A program made the translations under genes and the position numbers. From the NCBI GenBank assembly GCA_016709305.1, contig JADJNA010000013.1, positions 24,104 to 88,103 on the forward strand: a DNA stretch of 64,000 bases, given 5' to 3'. The DNA comes from Candidatus Villigracilis saccharophilus (lineage in GTDB: Bacteria; Chloroflexota; Anaerolineae; Anaerolineales; Villigracilaceae). A model generated the notes under the pieces. It ran no database searches, was not told the origin of the DNA, and worked only from the letters and a program-made list of their open reading frames with translations. Each line of letters starts with the position of its first letter. Position 1 is the stretch's first letter. Shown one piece after another: positions 34,241 through 42,608 of this stretch.

Positions 34241-34909
34241 TTAATCCCCGACCGGCGGGTTATCCAGCCGCATGCCGTGACCGCGCACGGTGTCGATAAA
34301 TTGATGGGTTGGATCAAGCGCCGCAAGGCGGTCACGCAGGCGGCGGATAAGCGCATCCAATGCCTGATCTGAGACACCTGCCATTTGCTCCTCACCCCAC
34401 ACAATACTGACAAGCTCACTGCGGCTGATGACCTGACCTTGACTCTCGTACAACTTCCACAACAACCTGAATTGCTGTGCAGATAATGGCGGTGCAACCT
34501 GTTGTTGATTAACCCAAACCTGCCTGGATTTTTGATCCATCAGCAAGCGGGCGGAACGCATGCCGCCATCCGCAAGCGGCATGGTCGCATCAGATGTGAG
34601 AAATAAAAATTGTTGAGCAAGTGCAATGCCGAGCAGATCGCCATCCTGCAGCATGACCGGGGTAGCCAGTTCAACGCCATTATGAATGGTGCCGTTCTTA
34701 CTGCCGAGATCTTCGATCGTGACGCCTTCAGGTGTAGGTGAAATGCGGGCATGGAAACGGGACACCTGACGGTCCTGAATAATTACCTCACAGGTGGGAT
34801 CGCGCCCCACCATTAATGTGCGGCTTAAATTCCAACGTTGTCCTTTTAGCGGACCATCCTGCGCGACGAGAATTGGATACTCCTCATCTTGTTGTTGTTT
34901 TTTTTTCAT
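34241..34909 (-). CDS. FHA domain protein with OmpR-type winged helix
   Basis: Residues about 10-105 are an FHA domain, with GRDPTCEVIIQDRQVSRFHARI and EDLGSKNGTIHNG giving the phosphothreonine-binding Arg, Ser-x-x-His and Asn. Residues about 125-215 are a transcriptional-regulator winged helix (LSAQQFRLLWKLYESQGQ, ISRSELVSIVWG, VDTVRGHGMRL-like end). So it should bind DNA under control of a phosphorylated partner. The obvious partner is the Ser/Thr kinase transcribed divergently from the same intergenic region. GAGG lies before the ATG. Confidence 0.9.
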   Translation of the reverse strand: MKKKQQQDEEYPILVAQDGPLKGQRWNLSRTLMVGRDPTCEVIIQDRQVSRFHARISPTPEGVTIEDLGSKNGTIHNGVELATPVMLQDGDLLGIALAQQFLFLTSDATMPLADGGMRSARLLMDQKSRQVWVNQQQVAPPLSAQQFRLLWKLYESQGQVISRSELVSIVWGEEQMAGVSDQALDALIRRLRDRLAALDPTHQFIDTVRGHGMRLDNPPVGD

Positions 34910-35148
34910 ATTGCCTCAAAAACACAAATCCCAAAAAGACCCTCAAATTTCAATGTGTATAATAACATCATAAGAATGATGTATGCTCCATGGAAAGACG
35001 TTTATAATATAGCAGAAAATCGGTATTCTGTGCAAGGCAAGGTGAAAATTTTTATGTTCTTAATATAAAGGGTGATACACGCCGAAAATATCACCTCATT
35101 AAGCACACCCCCTGCCCAGAGTCCGTCGTTAGGCATTAAGGAGAAGAT
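34910..35148. promoter_or_regulatory. AT-rich divergent promoter region between FHA regulator and Ser/Thr kinase
   Basis: This 239-base gap is the control region for both genes. It contains two TATAAT boxes on the plus strand (34958-34963 and 35003-35008), but neither has a convincing -35 at the right distance. AAGGAG sits 6 bases before the TTG start of the kinase. I see no small ORF or clear operator. Confidence 0.4.
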
Positions 35149-36138
35149 TTGCCCCAGCCGTTAAAAAATGGGGAGACCCTGCGTGACCGCTATAAGATCC
35201 GCGAACAGATCGGACAAGGCGGCACCGGCAGTATTTATCTTGCAGACGATACCCGCCTGGAAGGTAGATTATGCGCGATAAAGGAAGTTGAACACAATCA
35301 GGCTCTCCCGATCGAAGTTTTTAAACAGGCACGCGAACAATTCTTTCGCGAGGCATCTGTTTTGGCGCGCCTCGATCACCCCAACCTCCCTAAAGTATCC
35401 GATTTCTTTTCAGACGGCCCGCGCGACTACCTGGTAATGGACTATGTGCCCGGTAAGGATTTGCGTGAACGCATGCTGGCAGCACGGCGCGACCAAACCT
35501 TCCTCTCAGAAAGTGAAGTCATCCGCTGGGCTGTGCAAATTGCCGATGCCTTGAATTATATGCATAATCAGGAACCATCCATTATCCATCGTGATATTAA
35601 GCCCAGTAACCTAAAAATCACACCCAGCGGGGTGATCAAACTGGTAGATTTCGGTCTTGTCAAGATTCTCGCGCCGAACGAAGTCACAATTACGATCATC
35701 CAGGGGCAAGGAACTGCGCTATACACACCACTCGAACAATATGGCGGTGATGATACTCACACGGAAGCCCGCGCCGATATTTTTTCTTTTGCCGCAACCT
35801 TGTATCACCTGCTGACCAATGAACCTCCCGCTGAAGCACGTAAACGTTTCCTGGACACCCGCAGTCTGACCCGGCCACGAGAGCTTAACCCTCGCATCAG
35901 CAGTCGCGTGGAGCGAGCCATCTTATGGGCAATGTCATTGCATCCGGATGAACGGCCTGATAATGTGATCGAATTTAGAGACGCGCTGCTTGGCAAGCAT
36001 GAAATCCCCGAGCGCGCTGATCTGCAGCAAACCAGTTTTGACGCTCCTACATTCTCAATTTTTCCAGAGGAACGGCTGGCAGTTTACACGGCCTTGGGAT
36101 TATTTCTGCTTGGGTTGGTCTCAACGTTATTGAGATAA
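35149..36138 (+). CDS. Serine/threonine protein kinase (Hanks type) with C-terminal membrane anchor
   Basis: A TTG start is chosen because AAGGAG lies at the ideal distance and no upstream ATG fits. The kinase domain is complete: glycine loop IGQGGTGSIYLAD, lysine in LCAIKEVE, HRDIKPSNLKI, DFGLVK, the activation segment GTALYTPLEQYGG and the ADIFSFAATLYHLLT helix. The C-terminus ends in one membrane helix (VYTALGLFLLGLVSTLL), with no extracellular sensor. The divergent FHA-winged-helix gene is the likely substrate or effector. A frameshift-free, intact kinase of 329 residues. Confidence 0.93.
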   Translation: MPQPLKNGETLRDRYKIREQIGQGGTGSIYLADDTRLEGRLCAIKEVEHNQALPIEVFKQAREQFFREASVLARLDHPNLPKVSDFFSDGPRDYLVMDYVPGKDLRERMLAARRDQTFLSESEVIRWAVQIADALNYMHNQEPSIIHRDIKPSNLKITPSGVIKLVDFGLVKILAPNEVTITIIQGQGTALYTPLEQYGGDDTHTEARADIFSFAATLYHLLTNEPPAEARKRFLDTRSLTRPRELNPRISSRVERAILWAMSLHPDERPDNVIEFRDALLGKHEIPERADLQQTSFDAPTFSIFPEERLAVYTALGLFLLGLVSTLLR

Positions 36139-36141
36139 GCA

Positions 36142-37077
36142 TTACCCCGTTTCAGATTGAGTCTTCTCAATCATCCTGCAAAATGAACATTGATCTGGGG
36201 TTGATGTGGGTTGTCCGCACCGGGGGCAGGGATGCAAATTCGCCAATTCCACATTTTTTTCCAGAAATAATTTCCCGCTTTTCTTCGCTTCCAAAAAATT
36301 TAAATAGAAAATAAGCTTTGCGCCTGGGCGGGCAGTTTCCAGTTGATTCAAAGACTCTTTATAAAAAATCGATTGCGATCCATCTGCGAATGGGCATTCT
36401 TCATATATATATTCAATGCCGCTCATAATGGCGTAGGCGGTCATTTCGCGTTCGTAAAAACGACACAATGGCTTGACCTTGCGGGCCAATCCAGCCGTGC
36501 CGGGCAAGACAGGTCCCTGCCGCAAAAGGTATTCACTGGACCAGTTCAATGTGTTGCCGAAAAGCACTGCCGCCTCATCATCAAGATTATGACCCGTCGC
36601 GAGTACATCATATCCAAGGTCGCGCGCAATGCGGTTCATTTCATGGCGTTTTGCCAAGCCGCACACAGCGCACGGTTTCCCATGTCCGCGATGACTTCTT
36701 TCCGCGATCACAGGGATGGGCTGACCATATTCCTTTTCAATATCGACAATATGGAGCTTCAGGTTATGACTGGCAGCGAACTCCTCGGTCAACCGCTGGG
36801 ATTCATGCGAATAATTGATACCTTCATCAATGCCAAGGCCAAGATATAGTCCGTCAGCTTGATAACCCAGCTTGATGAGAATGTGCCACAACGAGAGAGA
36901 ATCCTTGCCGCCAGAAACCGCAACAAGAATCTTCTCATCATGCGCAAACATTTCATATTTTTTGATAAAGCGCGCGGTCTGCTCAGGGATCCATTCGAGA
37001 TAGTGTTCCTTGCATAAAGCCAATTTATGCTGACGCATATGGATGGAAGCTTTCCTGTCACATCGACGACAATTCAT
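36142..37077 (-). CDS. TtuA/NcsA-family tRNA 2-thiolation enzyme (PP-loop ATPase)
   Basis: This 311-residue adenylating thiouridylase has an N-terminal zinc site (CRRC plus CKEH), the PP-loop VAVSGGKDSLSLWHIL, the cluster cysteines in HGKPCAVCGLAKRH and ATGHNLDDEA, and a C-terminal zinc ribbon (CPRCGQPTSTPDQCSFC). The double zinc ribbon favours TtuA/Ncs6 over TtcA. These enzymes thiolate tRNA using sulfur carried on a ubiquitin-like protein, and exactly such a protein is encoded 5 bases upstream. The target base (54 or 34) cannot be told. Confidence 0.87.
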   Translation of the reverse strand: MNCRRCDRKASIHMRQHKLALCKEHYLEWIPEQTARFIKKYEMFAHDEKILVAVSGGKDSLSLWHILIKLGYQADGLYLGLGIDEGINYSHESQRLTEEFAASHNLKLHIVDIEKEYGQPIPVIAERSHRGHGKPCAVCGLAKRHEMNRIARDLGYDVLATGHNLDDEAAVLFGNTLNWSSEYLLRQGPVLPGTAGLARKVKPLCRFYEREMTAYAIMSGIEYIYEECPFADGSQSIFYKESLNQLETARPGAKLIFYLNFLEAKKSGKLFLEKNVELANLHPCPRCGQPTSTPDQCSFCRMIEKTQSETG

Positions 37078-37082
37078 AATTT

Positions 37083-37277
37083 TTATCCGCCAGAAATTAC
37101 AGCGACAAGCTTGATCACATCGCCATTTTTCAGGATCTCATCGTCGGTGATCAACTCGCCATCACGGACCGCGATAACCGATTCGGGCACGATATTACTC
37201 TTTTTCAGCGCATCCGCCAAAGCCATGCCTGGGCGCACTTCATATTCCTTGTCTCTCAAAATCAATTTAGCGACCAT
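37083..37277 (-). CDS. ThiS/MoaD/TtuB-like sulfur carrier protein
   Basis: The start at MVAKLILRD is set by AAGGAG six bases before it; the longer frame has none. The 64-residue beta-grasp protein has VRPGMALADALKKSNIVPES, AVRDGELITDDEIL and the required C-terminal di-glycine (AVISGG), which becomes a thiocarboxylate. Next to the TtuA-type enzyme it most likely serves tRNA thiolation (TtuB role) rather than thiamine or Mo cofactor synthesis, though sharing among pathways is known. Confidence 0.87.
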   Translation of the reverse strand: MVAKLILRDKEYEVRPGMALADALKKSNIVPESVIAVRDGELITDDEILKNGDVIKLVAVISGG

Positions 37278-37361
37278 ATTTCTCCTTATGGTGGATTTTA
37301 TCATCCTTCAGTACTCTATTTTCTGCTTGACATTCCTCCCGCCTTGTCTTAGCATATTAGC

Positions 37362-38558
37362 ATGAGAATTGGAATGATGGTGGATTCATATAAACCGTAT
37401 GTCAGCGGCATAACCAACTATGTCGATATCAATAAGCGCTATTTTGAACTGGCGGGACATGATGTTTACGTCTTCACATTCGGCAATCTCGATTATGAAG
37501 ACGGTGAGAAAAATGTGGTCCGCAGCCGCGGCGTGCCGCTGGCAGATTCTGGATTTTACCTATCGATGCGGTATTCGCGTGCCGCCAGAAAACTTTTGCA
37601 AACCATGGATGTTATCCATGTACAGCATCCATTCCTGAGCGGGCGGCTTGCTTTAAGATATTGCCGTGATATTCCGATCGTTTACACCAATCACACACGC
37701 TATGACCTGTATGCACAGGCTTATTTGCCCATGATGCCCGAGGAAATGAGTCAGGGGCTTTTACAGGCCTACATGCCTTCTTTTTGTAACGCGGTGGATC
37801 TTGTCATTGCGCCCTCGAAGGGCATGAAAAAAATCCTGCGCCAGTTAAATGTCGAGAGAGATATCGAAGTGGTGCCGAACGGTGTGGATCTTAAGGATTT
37901 CCTTACAGCACAACCACTCCCCCGCGCCCAATTCGGCTACAAGCAAGATGATATCCTGCTTGTTTATGCTGGCCGCATCGCGCTTGAAAAAAACCTGCCT
38001 CTCCTATTAAGATCGTTTGCGGGGATTGCAGAAGCACTTCCGCAGACACACCTACTATTGCTCGGAAGCGGGGTCCAGATGTACGAGGAGGAGATCCGCT
38101 CTCTGGTTGGGGAGTTAAATCTTTCCGAACGAGTCCGCCTAACTGGCAGAATCGCCTACGATCAACTTCCAGCATACCTTTCCATGTGTGATATTTTCGT
38201 GACAGCTTCTGTTACGGAAGTTCACCCGCTTTCTGTCATTGAAGCCATGGGCGCAGGGCTCCCCGTGATGGGAATTCAATCTGTTGGCGTGGGGGATACC
38301 GTACAAGACGGCATCACTGGCTTCCTTTCGACACATGAACTGTCTGCCTACACCGCGAAACTTACCCGCCTCTGTCTTGACCCGGGCCTGCGTGCCCAAA
38401 TGAGTGTCTCAGCACGAGAAGCCTCTACCGCATATGACATTGAACGAGTCAGCGCCATCCTGCTTAAGAATTACGAGGAATTGGCAAAAGAATCAAAGCC
38501 GCGCAAAGGCAACTGGTCCATCCGCCTGCGCAGACTTTTGGAAAGCTTTTCGGAATGA
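37362..38558 (+). CDS. Glycosyltransferase family 4 protein
   Basis: This 398-residue GT-B enzyme has an N-terminal acceptor domain (MVDSYKPYVSGITNYV, HVQHPFLSGRLAL, TNHTRYDLYAQAYL) and a C-terminal nucleotide-sugar domain (VVPNGVDLKDF, LLVYAGRIALEKNLPLLLRS, VFVTASVTEVHPLSVIEAMGAGLP). The acceptor motifs resemble diacylglycerol and phosphatidylinositol glycosyltransferases, so a glycolipid product is plausible. It overlaps the broken yraN by 4 bases. Confidence 0.9.
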   Translation: MRIGMMVDSYKPYVSGITNYVDINKRYFELAGHDVYVFTFGNLDYEDGEKNVVRSRGVPLADSGFYLSMRYSRAARKLLQTMDVIHVQHPFLSGRLALRYCRDIPIVYTNHTRYDLYAQAYLPMMPEEMSQGLLQAYMPSFCNAVDLVIAPSKGMKKILRQLNVERDIEVVPNGVDLKDFLTAQPLPRAQFGYKQDDILLVYAGRIALEKNLPLLLRSFAGIAEALPQTHLLLLGSGVQMYEEEIRSLVGELNLSERVRLTGRIAYDQLPAYLSMCDIFVTASVTEVHPLSVIEAMGAGLPVMGIQSVGVGDTVQDGITGFLSTHELSAYTAKLTRLCLDPGLRAQMSVSAREASTAYDIERVSAILLKNYEELAKESKPRKGNWSIRLRRLLESFSE

Positions 38559-38910
38559 CAGGCACAAAAAAGAGATTGGCGCGTGGGGCGAGTCCGTCGC
38601 CGCAGACTGTCGGGTTGGCAGAAAAAGGGTACCAGATCATCGCGCGTAATGTCCGCACGCCATATGGGGAAATAGATATCATTGCACAGCAGGCCGATGT
38701 CACAATTTTCGTGGAAGTCAAAAACACTGACCTCAAGCAGGGATTTTTATCCAGGGAAAAAATTACCCCAGCCAAACAAAATATATGATTAATTGCACAC
38801 TACATTACAGCACGGGCCATGAAATAGATCACTGGCAGATTGACGCCATCGCCATCGAAGGAAAGCCTGGCTCCAAGGCGGTTATCACACATTTTGAAAG
38901 CGTCATCTAA
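38555..38910 (+). pseudogene. UPF0102 (YraN) endonuclease-like gene, multiply frameshifted
   Basis: Pieces of YraN are spread over frames: MTGTKK in frame one, KEIGAWGESVAAD one base out, then EKGYQIIARNVRTPYGEIDI and TIFVEVK back in the first, and finally ATG-started HEIDHWQIDAIAIEG to ITHFESVI in a third frame ending at 38910. At least three indels are needed, beginning in the AAAAAG run near 38567-38572. YraN has a restriction-endonuclease-like fold of unclear role. The overlap with the glycosyltransferase stop suggests it was once coupled. Genuine decay seems more likely here than a single assembly error. Confidence 0.8.
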
Positions 38911-38970
38911 TAAAACGCAATTTTCTTTTTGATATAATTTCAACAGGCAGTCAACAATAAGGAGATCAGC

Positions 38971-41142
38971 ATGGCTAACATCATCGGTCCGGATGTCAGT
39001 TTTTATCAGGATGACCCGCAGACCCCTCAAGGCATTGATTTTGCAAAAATGCGCACCGCCGCAGAATATGTGATCCTGCGCGCCGGTCAAAACCTTTGGG
39101 CGGACAGGGATTTTAAAGCCAATTGGCGCGAGTCAAAAACCGCAGGTTTTCCACGTGGTTCTTACTGGTTCTATGACAGCCGAGCAGACCCCAAAAAACA
39201 GGCCGATCTTTGGGTACAGCAATTCGAGGGAGATTACGGTGAACTTCCGTTATTTGCAGATTTTGAGGATCGATATAACGGGGCGTATAAGGGTTGGAAG
39301 CATTGGTATACATTTCTGGAAAGACTCAAAGTACTGATTCCCGGCAAGGAAATTGCAATTTACACCGCCTATTATTACTGGCTGGAATTTGCGCCAAACC
39401 CCAATACGCAAGCGGCCAACCTGGCGTATTTTCATCAATATCCTTTATGGATCGCCAACTACAACACAGCCGACCCCTTGGTTCCAAAGCCCTGGTCGAA
39501 AAATGAGTGGCTTTTCTGGCAATATACAGATAATGGAGACGGCACGCTGTACGGCGTGGAAAGTCTCAATATTGATCTGAATTATTTCAACGGCGATCTG
39601 GATGCTTTCCGTGCAAGGTTTAAACTATCCTCTCAACCCCCACCACCGCCTCCGCCTCCCCCGCCTCCCCCCACGTATCCACAGTATCGTGTTACAGCCA
39701 CGTCCCTAAACGTCCGCGAGGGGCCAGGCACAACCTATAAATCTCTCGGTTTTATTCGCCTCAATGAAATTGTGGAAGAGATCGGTGCCAACGCAGATAG
39801 AACCTGGCTCAACGTCCGCAAGATGGATGGAAGTTTGATAGGCTGGAGTTCCGCCACATATCTGAAAAAAATACCCACCCCGAACCCCAATCCGGACAGT
39901 CAGGGTACGTACCGGGTAACCAGCTCGTCATTAAAGGTCTTTGATGGACCGGGTTTATCCTACGGCGCGATCGGCTATGTTTACTTCGCAGAACTGGTTG
40001 AAAAAATAGGGGCGACTTCTGATAATGCCTGGCTGAACATTCGCAAGACAGATGGAAGTTTGACGGGCTGGTGTCAATCAGAATTTTTGATCGATGCCAA
40101 TGGGCAAACACCTCCCCCGGATCCTTATGACCAGCCCGACCCCATCCCAAGTTATGAATCCAATAACTGGTATAAAGTAAACGCTACCAGTCTGTATATA
40201 CGCGAAGCACCTTCCACATCAGCCAGAGTTGTTGGAACAGTCTACAAGAATGACTCACTGCCAGCGCTGGATGATACAACTGATCCAAATTGGGTAAAAA
40301 TCGAACGACTGGACGGTTTATCCGGTTGGTGTTCCAAAAATTATTTGATCCCTTTGGGAACGCCTCGTCCCTCCTCGATACAGCAAGTTTTATTTAATGG
40401 GATCACATATTTTCGCAAAGTGTTAAGTGTGCCTCGTCCAATCGTTCTCCACGTAGCTGTGATTGACTTGAAAACTCCCAACTTCGAATTTCTGGTTACC
40501 CCTACTTCAAACCCGGAAGGAGTTATTTACACACGCGAAACATCCAGATTTCTTGAGGAATTCAAGATGCATTTTGCCATCAATGGAGACGGGTTTGATT
40601 ATTTACCCGCCAGCTATGTGCCGACAACATACTGTCCAAATGGCGGCGACCCGGTTAAAACGCAGGGTTTTGCAGCATCACGTGGAAAAATATACTCACC
40701 GTTGAATACCATCCAGCCTGAGGTCTATATCGGCGCGCGCAACCAGGTTAGTATAAACACAACTCCAGGAAACATATTCAATGCATTATCCGGTGACCGC
40801 ATGGTCGTCGAAAAAGGAGCTGCTGTGAAAAATCTAGCCGCAGCATTGCCCAATCCGCGTACTGCGCTGGGATTAAATAGAAACGGGCGCTGGCTTACCT
40901 TCATGGTAATTGACGGCCGTCAACCGGGGTACAGTGAAGGTGTCACCTTCCCAGAACTGGCGAACATATTGATCTCCTATGGCATCTATACTGGCGTAAA
41001 CATGGATGGCGGCGGATCATCCACCATGGTGATGAAAGGCGCAGATGGGAAACCACGTGTCTTAAACTCTCCGATTGACATGAATATCCCCGGCAGACAG
41101 CGAGCCGTCGCAAATCATTTGGGAATATTTATTAAAAAGTAA
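38971..41142 (+). CDS. GH25 muramidase - triple SH3 - phosphodiester glycosidase (NAGPA) fusion
   Basis: Residues 1-205 are a GH25 lysozyme-type barrel (IGPDVSFYQ, VILRAGQNLWADRDF, PRGSYWFYD, LPLFADFED, LFWQYTDNGDG). A run of about 12 prolines leads to three SH3b repeats (SLNVREGPGTTYKSLG, SLKVFDGPGLSYGAIG, SLYIREAPSTSARVVG). The last 250 residues are a NAGPA/DUF2233 domain (MHFAINGDGFDYL, RTALGLNRNGRWLTFMVID, GVNMDGGGSSTMV). No signal peptide is visible from the AGGAG-preceded ATG, so export is unexplained. Two glycan-cleaving domains joined by wall-binding modules suggest attack on wall polymers. Confidence 0.9.
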   Translation: MANIIGPDVSFYQDDPQTPQGIDFAKMRTAAEYVILRAGQNLWADRDFKANWRESKTAGFPRGSYWFYDSRADPKKQADLWVQQFEGDYGELPLFADFEDRYNGAYKGWKHWYTFLERLKVLIPGKEIAIYTAYYYWLEFAPNPNTQAANLAYFHQYPLWIANYNTADPLVPKPWSKNEWLFWQYTDNGDGTLYGVESLNIDLNYFNGDLDAFRARFKLSSQPPPPPPPPPPPPTYPQYRVTATSLNVREGPGTTYKSLGFIRLNEIVEEIGANADRTWLNVRKMDGSLIGWSSATYLKKIPTPNPNPDSQGTYRVTSSSLKVFDGPGLSYGAIGYVYFAELVEKIGATSDNAWLNIRKTDGSLTGWCQSEFLIDANGQTPPPDPYDQPDPIPSYESNNWYKVNATSLYIREAPSTSARVVGTVYKNDSLPALDDTTDPNWVKIERLDGLSGWCSKNYLIPLGTPRPSSIQQVLFNGITYFRKVLSVPRPIVLHVAVIDLKTPNFEFLVTPTSNPEGVIYTRETSRFLEEFKMHFAINGDGFDYLPASYVPTTYCPNGGDPVKTQGFAASRGKIYSPLNTIQPEVYIGARNQVSINTTPGNIFNALSGDRMVVEKGAAVKNLAAALPNPRTALGLNRNGRWLTFMVIDGRQPGYSEGVTFPELANILISYGIYTGVNMDGGGSSTMVMKGADGKPRVLNSPIDMNIPGRQRAVANHLGIFIKK

Positions 41143-41160
41143 TTTGTACCTGCACCTCAA

Positions 41161-41202
41161 ACAAAAGACGACAACTCTTTCGAAAGAGTTGTCGTCTTTT
41201 GT
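41161..41202. terminator. Bidirectional terminator (21-bp palindrome)
   Basis: ACAAAAGACGACAACTCTTT is followed directly by its reverse complement around a CG centre, ending in TTTTGTTT, between the GH25 fusion gene and the convergent HAAS gene. Confidence 0.85.
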
Positions 41203-41216
41203 TTCAACCATGTATG

Positions 41217-42101
41217 TTATTCAGATACAAGCAGCATCTTGGCAAACCGTCCATGCAATTGACCAATGCCACGCACAATGTTCATGAACAAAGTCCATAG
41301 GAAGAATCCGCCAGCAACCAAAAGTGGATATGACCAGACCGGAAAGAAAAACCGTACTCCGCCATTGAACATCGCGCCTTGTTGAAATACTTCCTGTAAA
41401 ACCGGGATGGCAGCAAATGAGAGAGAAATGCTCAAGACAGTAACAATCAAAGCAAAGTATATCGTGCCCAAAATAAATTGGGCGATCATATATACAAGCA
41501 TAAGCCAGGTGGCCTTATCAGTTAATAGCGCTTTGAGTCTGTCAAACCACTTCATACCCTGATGTGAAAACAACGGACGTCGAGGCATACGCACCCCGAG
41601 CAATGCTTCTACAAGGCGGCCTTCAAGCAACGCCAATCCGCGCACAGAGAGTAAAAATAAAAGCGCAAACGGAAAACCAAAGATGAAGATCAAAAACGAT
41701 ACAGAAACTGATATCCCAGTAACGGCCCAGGTAAAGTAAAACACGCCGGTCACAAAAGCAATGAACATATAAAGCAACGCACCCCATGCACGCGGGTCCA
41801 CATACACTCCAAAGAAGCGACCGAATGCTGACTGTGACTTGACGGGCTGTTTCAATGCCGGGGATGTCCTCCTTTCCACTTCCCTGTAGGCTGCGGCAGT
41901 TTCTTCGGGACTGCCATACTCTTCGATAATCGTTTTCAAAACATCTGCTTCATTCAAATCAGGTTTTGCATCTCGCACCACCGCCAACGCAGTGGAAAAA
42001 TGTTCGCGGGCATCTGCTTGCGCATCCTGTAATAGTGCAGGGTCGGCATCTTTCATTTCGTTTCTTAAAGCTTCGAGATATTCTTCAGTGGTATTAAACA
42101 T
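41217..42101 (-). CDS. HAAS domain membrane protein with sensor-type helices
   Basis: The N-terminal 75 residues form a HAAS-like helical domain (YLEALRNEMKDADPALLQD, IEEYGSPEETAAAYRE), commonly linked to PadR regulators. Residues 95-294 hold about four to six membrane helices with repeated GLALLEGRLVEALLG-type and DRLKALLTDKATWLMLVY segments similar to the bacterial putative-sensor domain. It starts 4 bases after the padR stop, the usual PadR-HAAS pairing. It may sense membrane or envelope state and modulate the regulator. Confidence 0.83.
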   Translation of the reverse strand: MFNTTEEYLEALRNEMKDADPALLQDAQADAREHFSTALAVVRDAKPDLNEADVLKTIIEEYGSPEETAAAYREVERRTSPALKQPVKSQSAFGRFFGVYVDPRAWGALLYMFIAFVTGVFYFTWAVTGISVSVSFLIFIFGFPFALLFLLSVRGLALLEGRLVEALLGVRMPRRPLFSHQGMKWFDRLKALLTDKATWLMLVYMIAQFILGTIYFALIVTVLSISLSFAAIPVLQEVFQQGAMFNGGVRFFFPVWSYPLLVAGGFFLWTLFMNIVRGIGQLHGRFAKMLLVSE

Positions 42102-42105
42102 GGTG

Positions 42106-42462
42106 TCATCCTTTCAAGATTGTGTCTACAAATTTCTTGGTTTGCTTCCATATCCCTAGCCATTCCTCTAAAGCGGAGCGCCCATCACTAGTGATCATAT
42201 AATATCGGCGCGGCGGACCTGAGACAGAAGGCTCCACAGTACTTTCCAATAATCCGTTCTCTTCCAAAGAACGCAAGACTGGATAAAGCGTCCCTTGTTT
42301 CATCATTGGGAACTCGGGGCTGCTTTCTTCAAGCATTTTTGCGATCTGATACCCATATAACGCTTCTTTGCTTCGACTGAGAACACTCAACAGCACGAGG
42401 GCTGATGTGCCTGAATTCAACTCTTTCTGGAATTTCTTGATTTGTGCACTAACATCAGTCAT
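42106..42462 (-). CDS. PadR family transcriptional regulator
   Basis: I start at MTDVSAQIKKF, preceded by AAGGAG. The winged-helix core is typical: ALVLLSVLSRSKEALYGYQIAK, MKQGTLYPVLRSLEENGLLES, and the wing GPPRRYYMITSDGR. The C-terminal dimerisation helix is short, as in small PadR proteins. A large palindrome lies just upstream of its start and probably mediates autorepression. It is co-transcribed with the HAAS protein. Confidence 0.92.
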   Translation of the reverse strand: MTDVSAQIKKFQKELNSGTSALVLLSVLSRSKEALYGYQIAKMLEESSPEFPMMKQGTLYPVLRSLEENGLLESTVEPSVSGPPRRYYMITSDGRSALEEWLGIWKQTKKFVDTILKG

Positions 42463-42480
42463 TTTTGCTCCTTCCAGTAT

Positions 42481-42527
42481 TATCAATTTCTTACTACTAA
42501 CATGTTAATAATAGTAACAAATTGATA
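42481..42527. promoter_or_regulatory. Palindromic operator upstream of padR
   Basis: Outer arms TATCAATTT and AAATTGATA, next arms TTACTA and TAGTAA, and an inner TAACATGTTA make a nested inverted repeat 19 bases upstream of the padR start. The ATGTTA-type centre resembles PadR binding sites. It is AT-rich and includes the probable promoter (inference). Confidence 0.65.
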
Positions 42528-42552
42528 TTATGTCAAGGGTGATAATATAAAA

Positions 42553-42574
42553 AGTCCCGCCTATCGGCGGGACT
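42553..42574 (-). terminator. Intrinsic terminator of folD
   Basis: AGTCCCGCC and GGCGGGACT form a 9-bp GC-rich stem with a TATC loop, followed on the minus strand by TTTTTATATT, about 35 bases beyond the folD stop. Confidence 0.82.
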
Positions 42575-42608
42575 GAAAACTGATCTGCCATAACTTTCTC
42601 TTGCCGGC

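Noticed and set aside
36142..37077. TtcA (2-thiocytidine-32) assignment
   Set aside because: Zinc ribbons at both ends and the adjacent GG-ending carrier fit TtuA/Ncs6 better.
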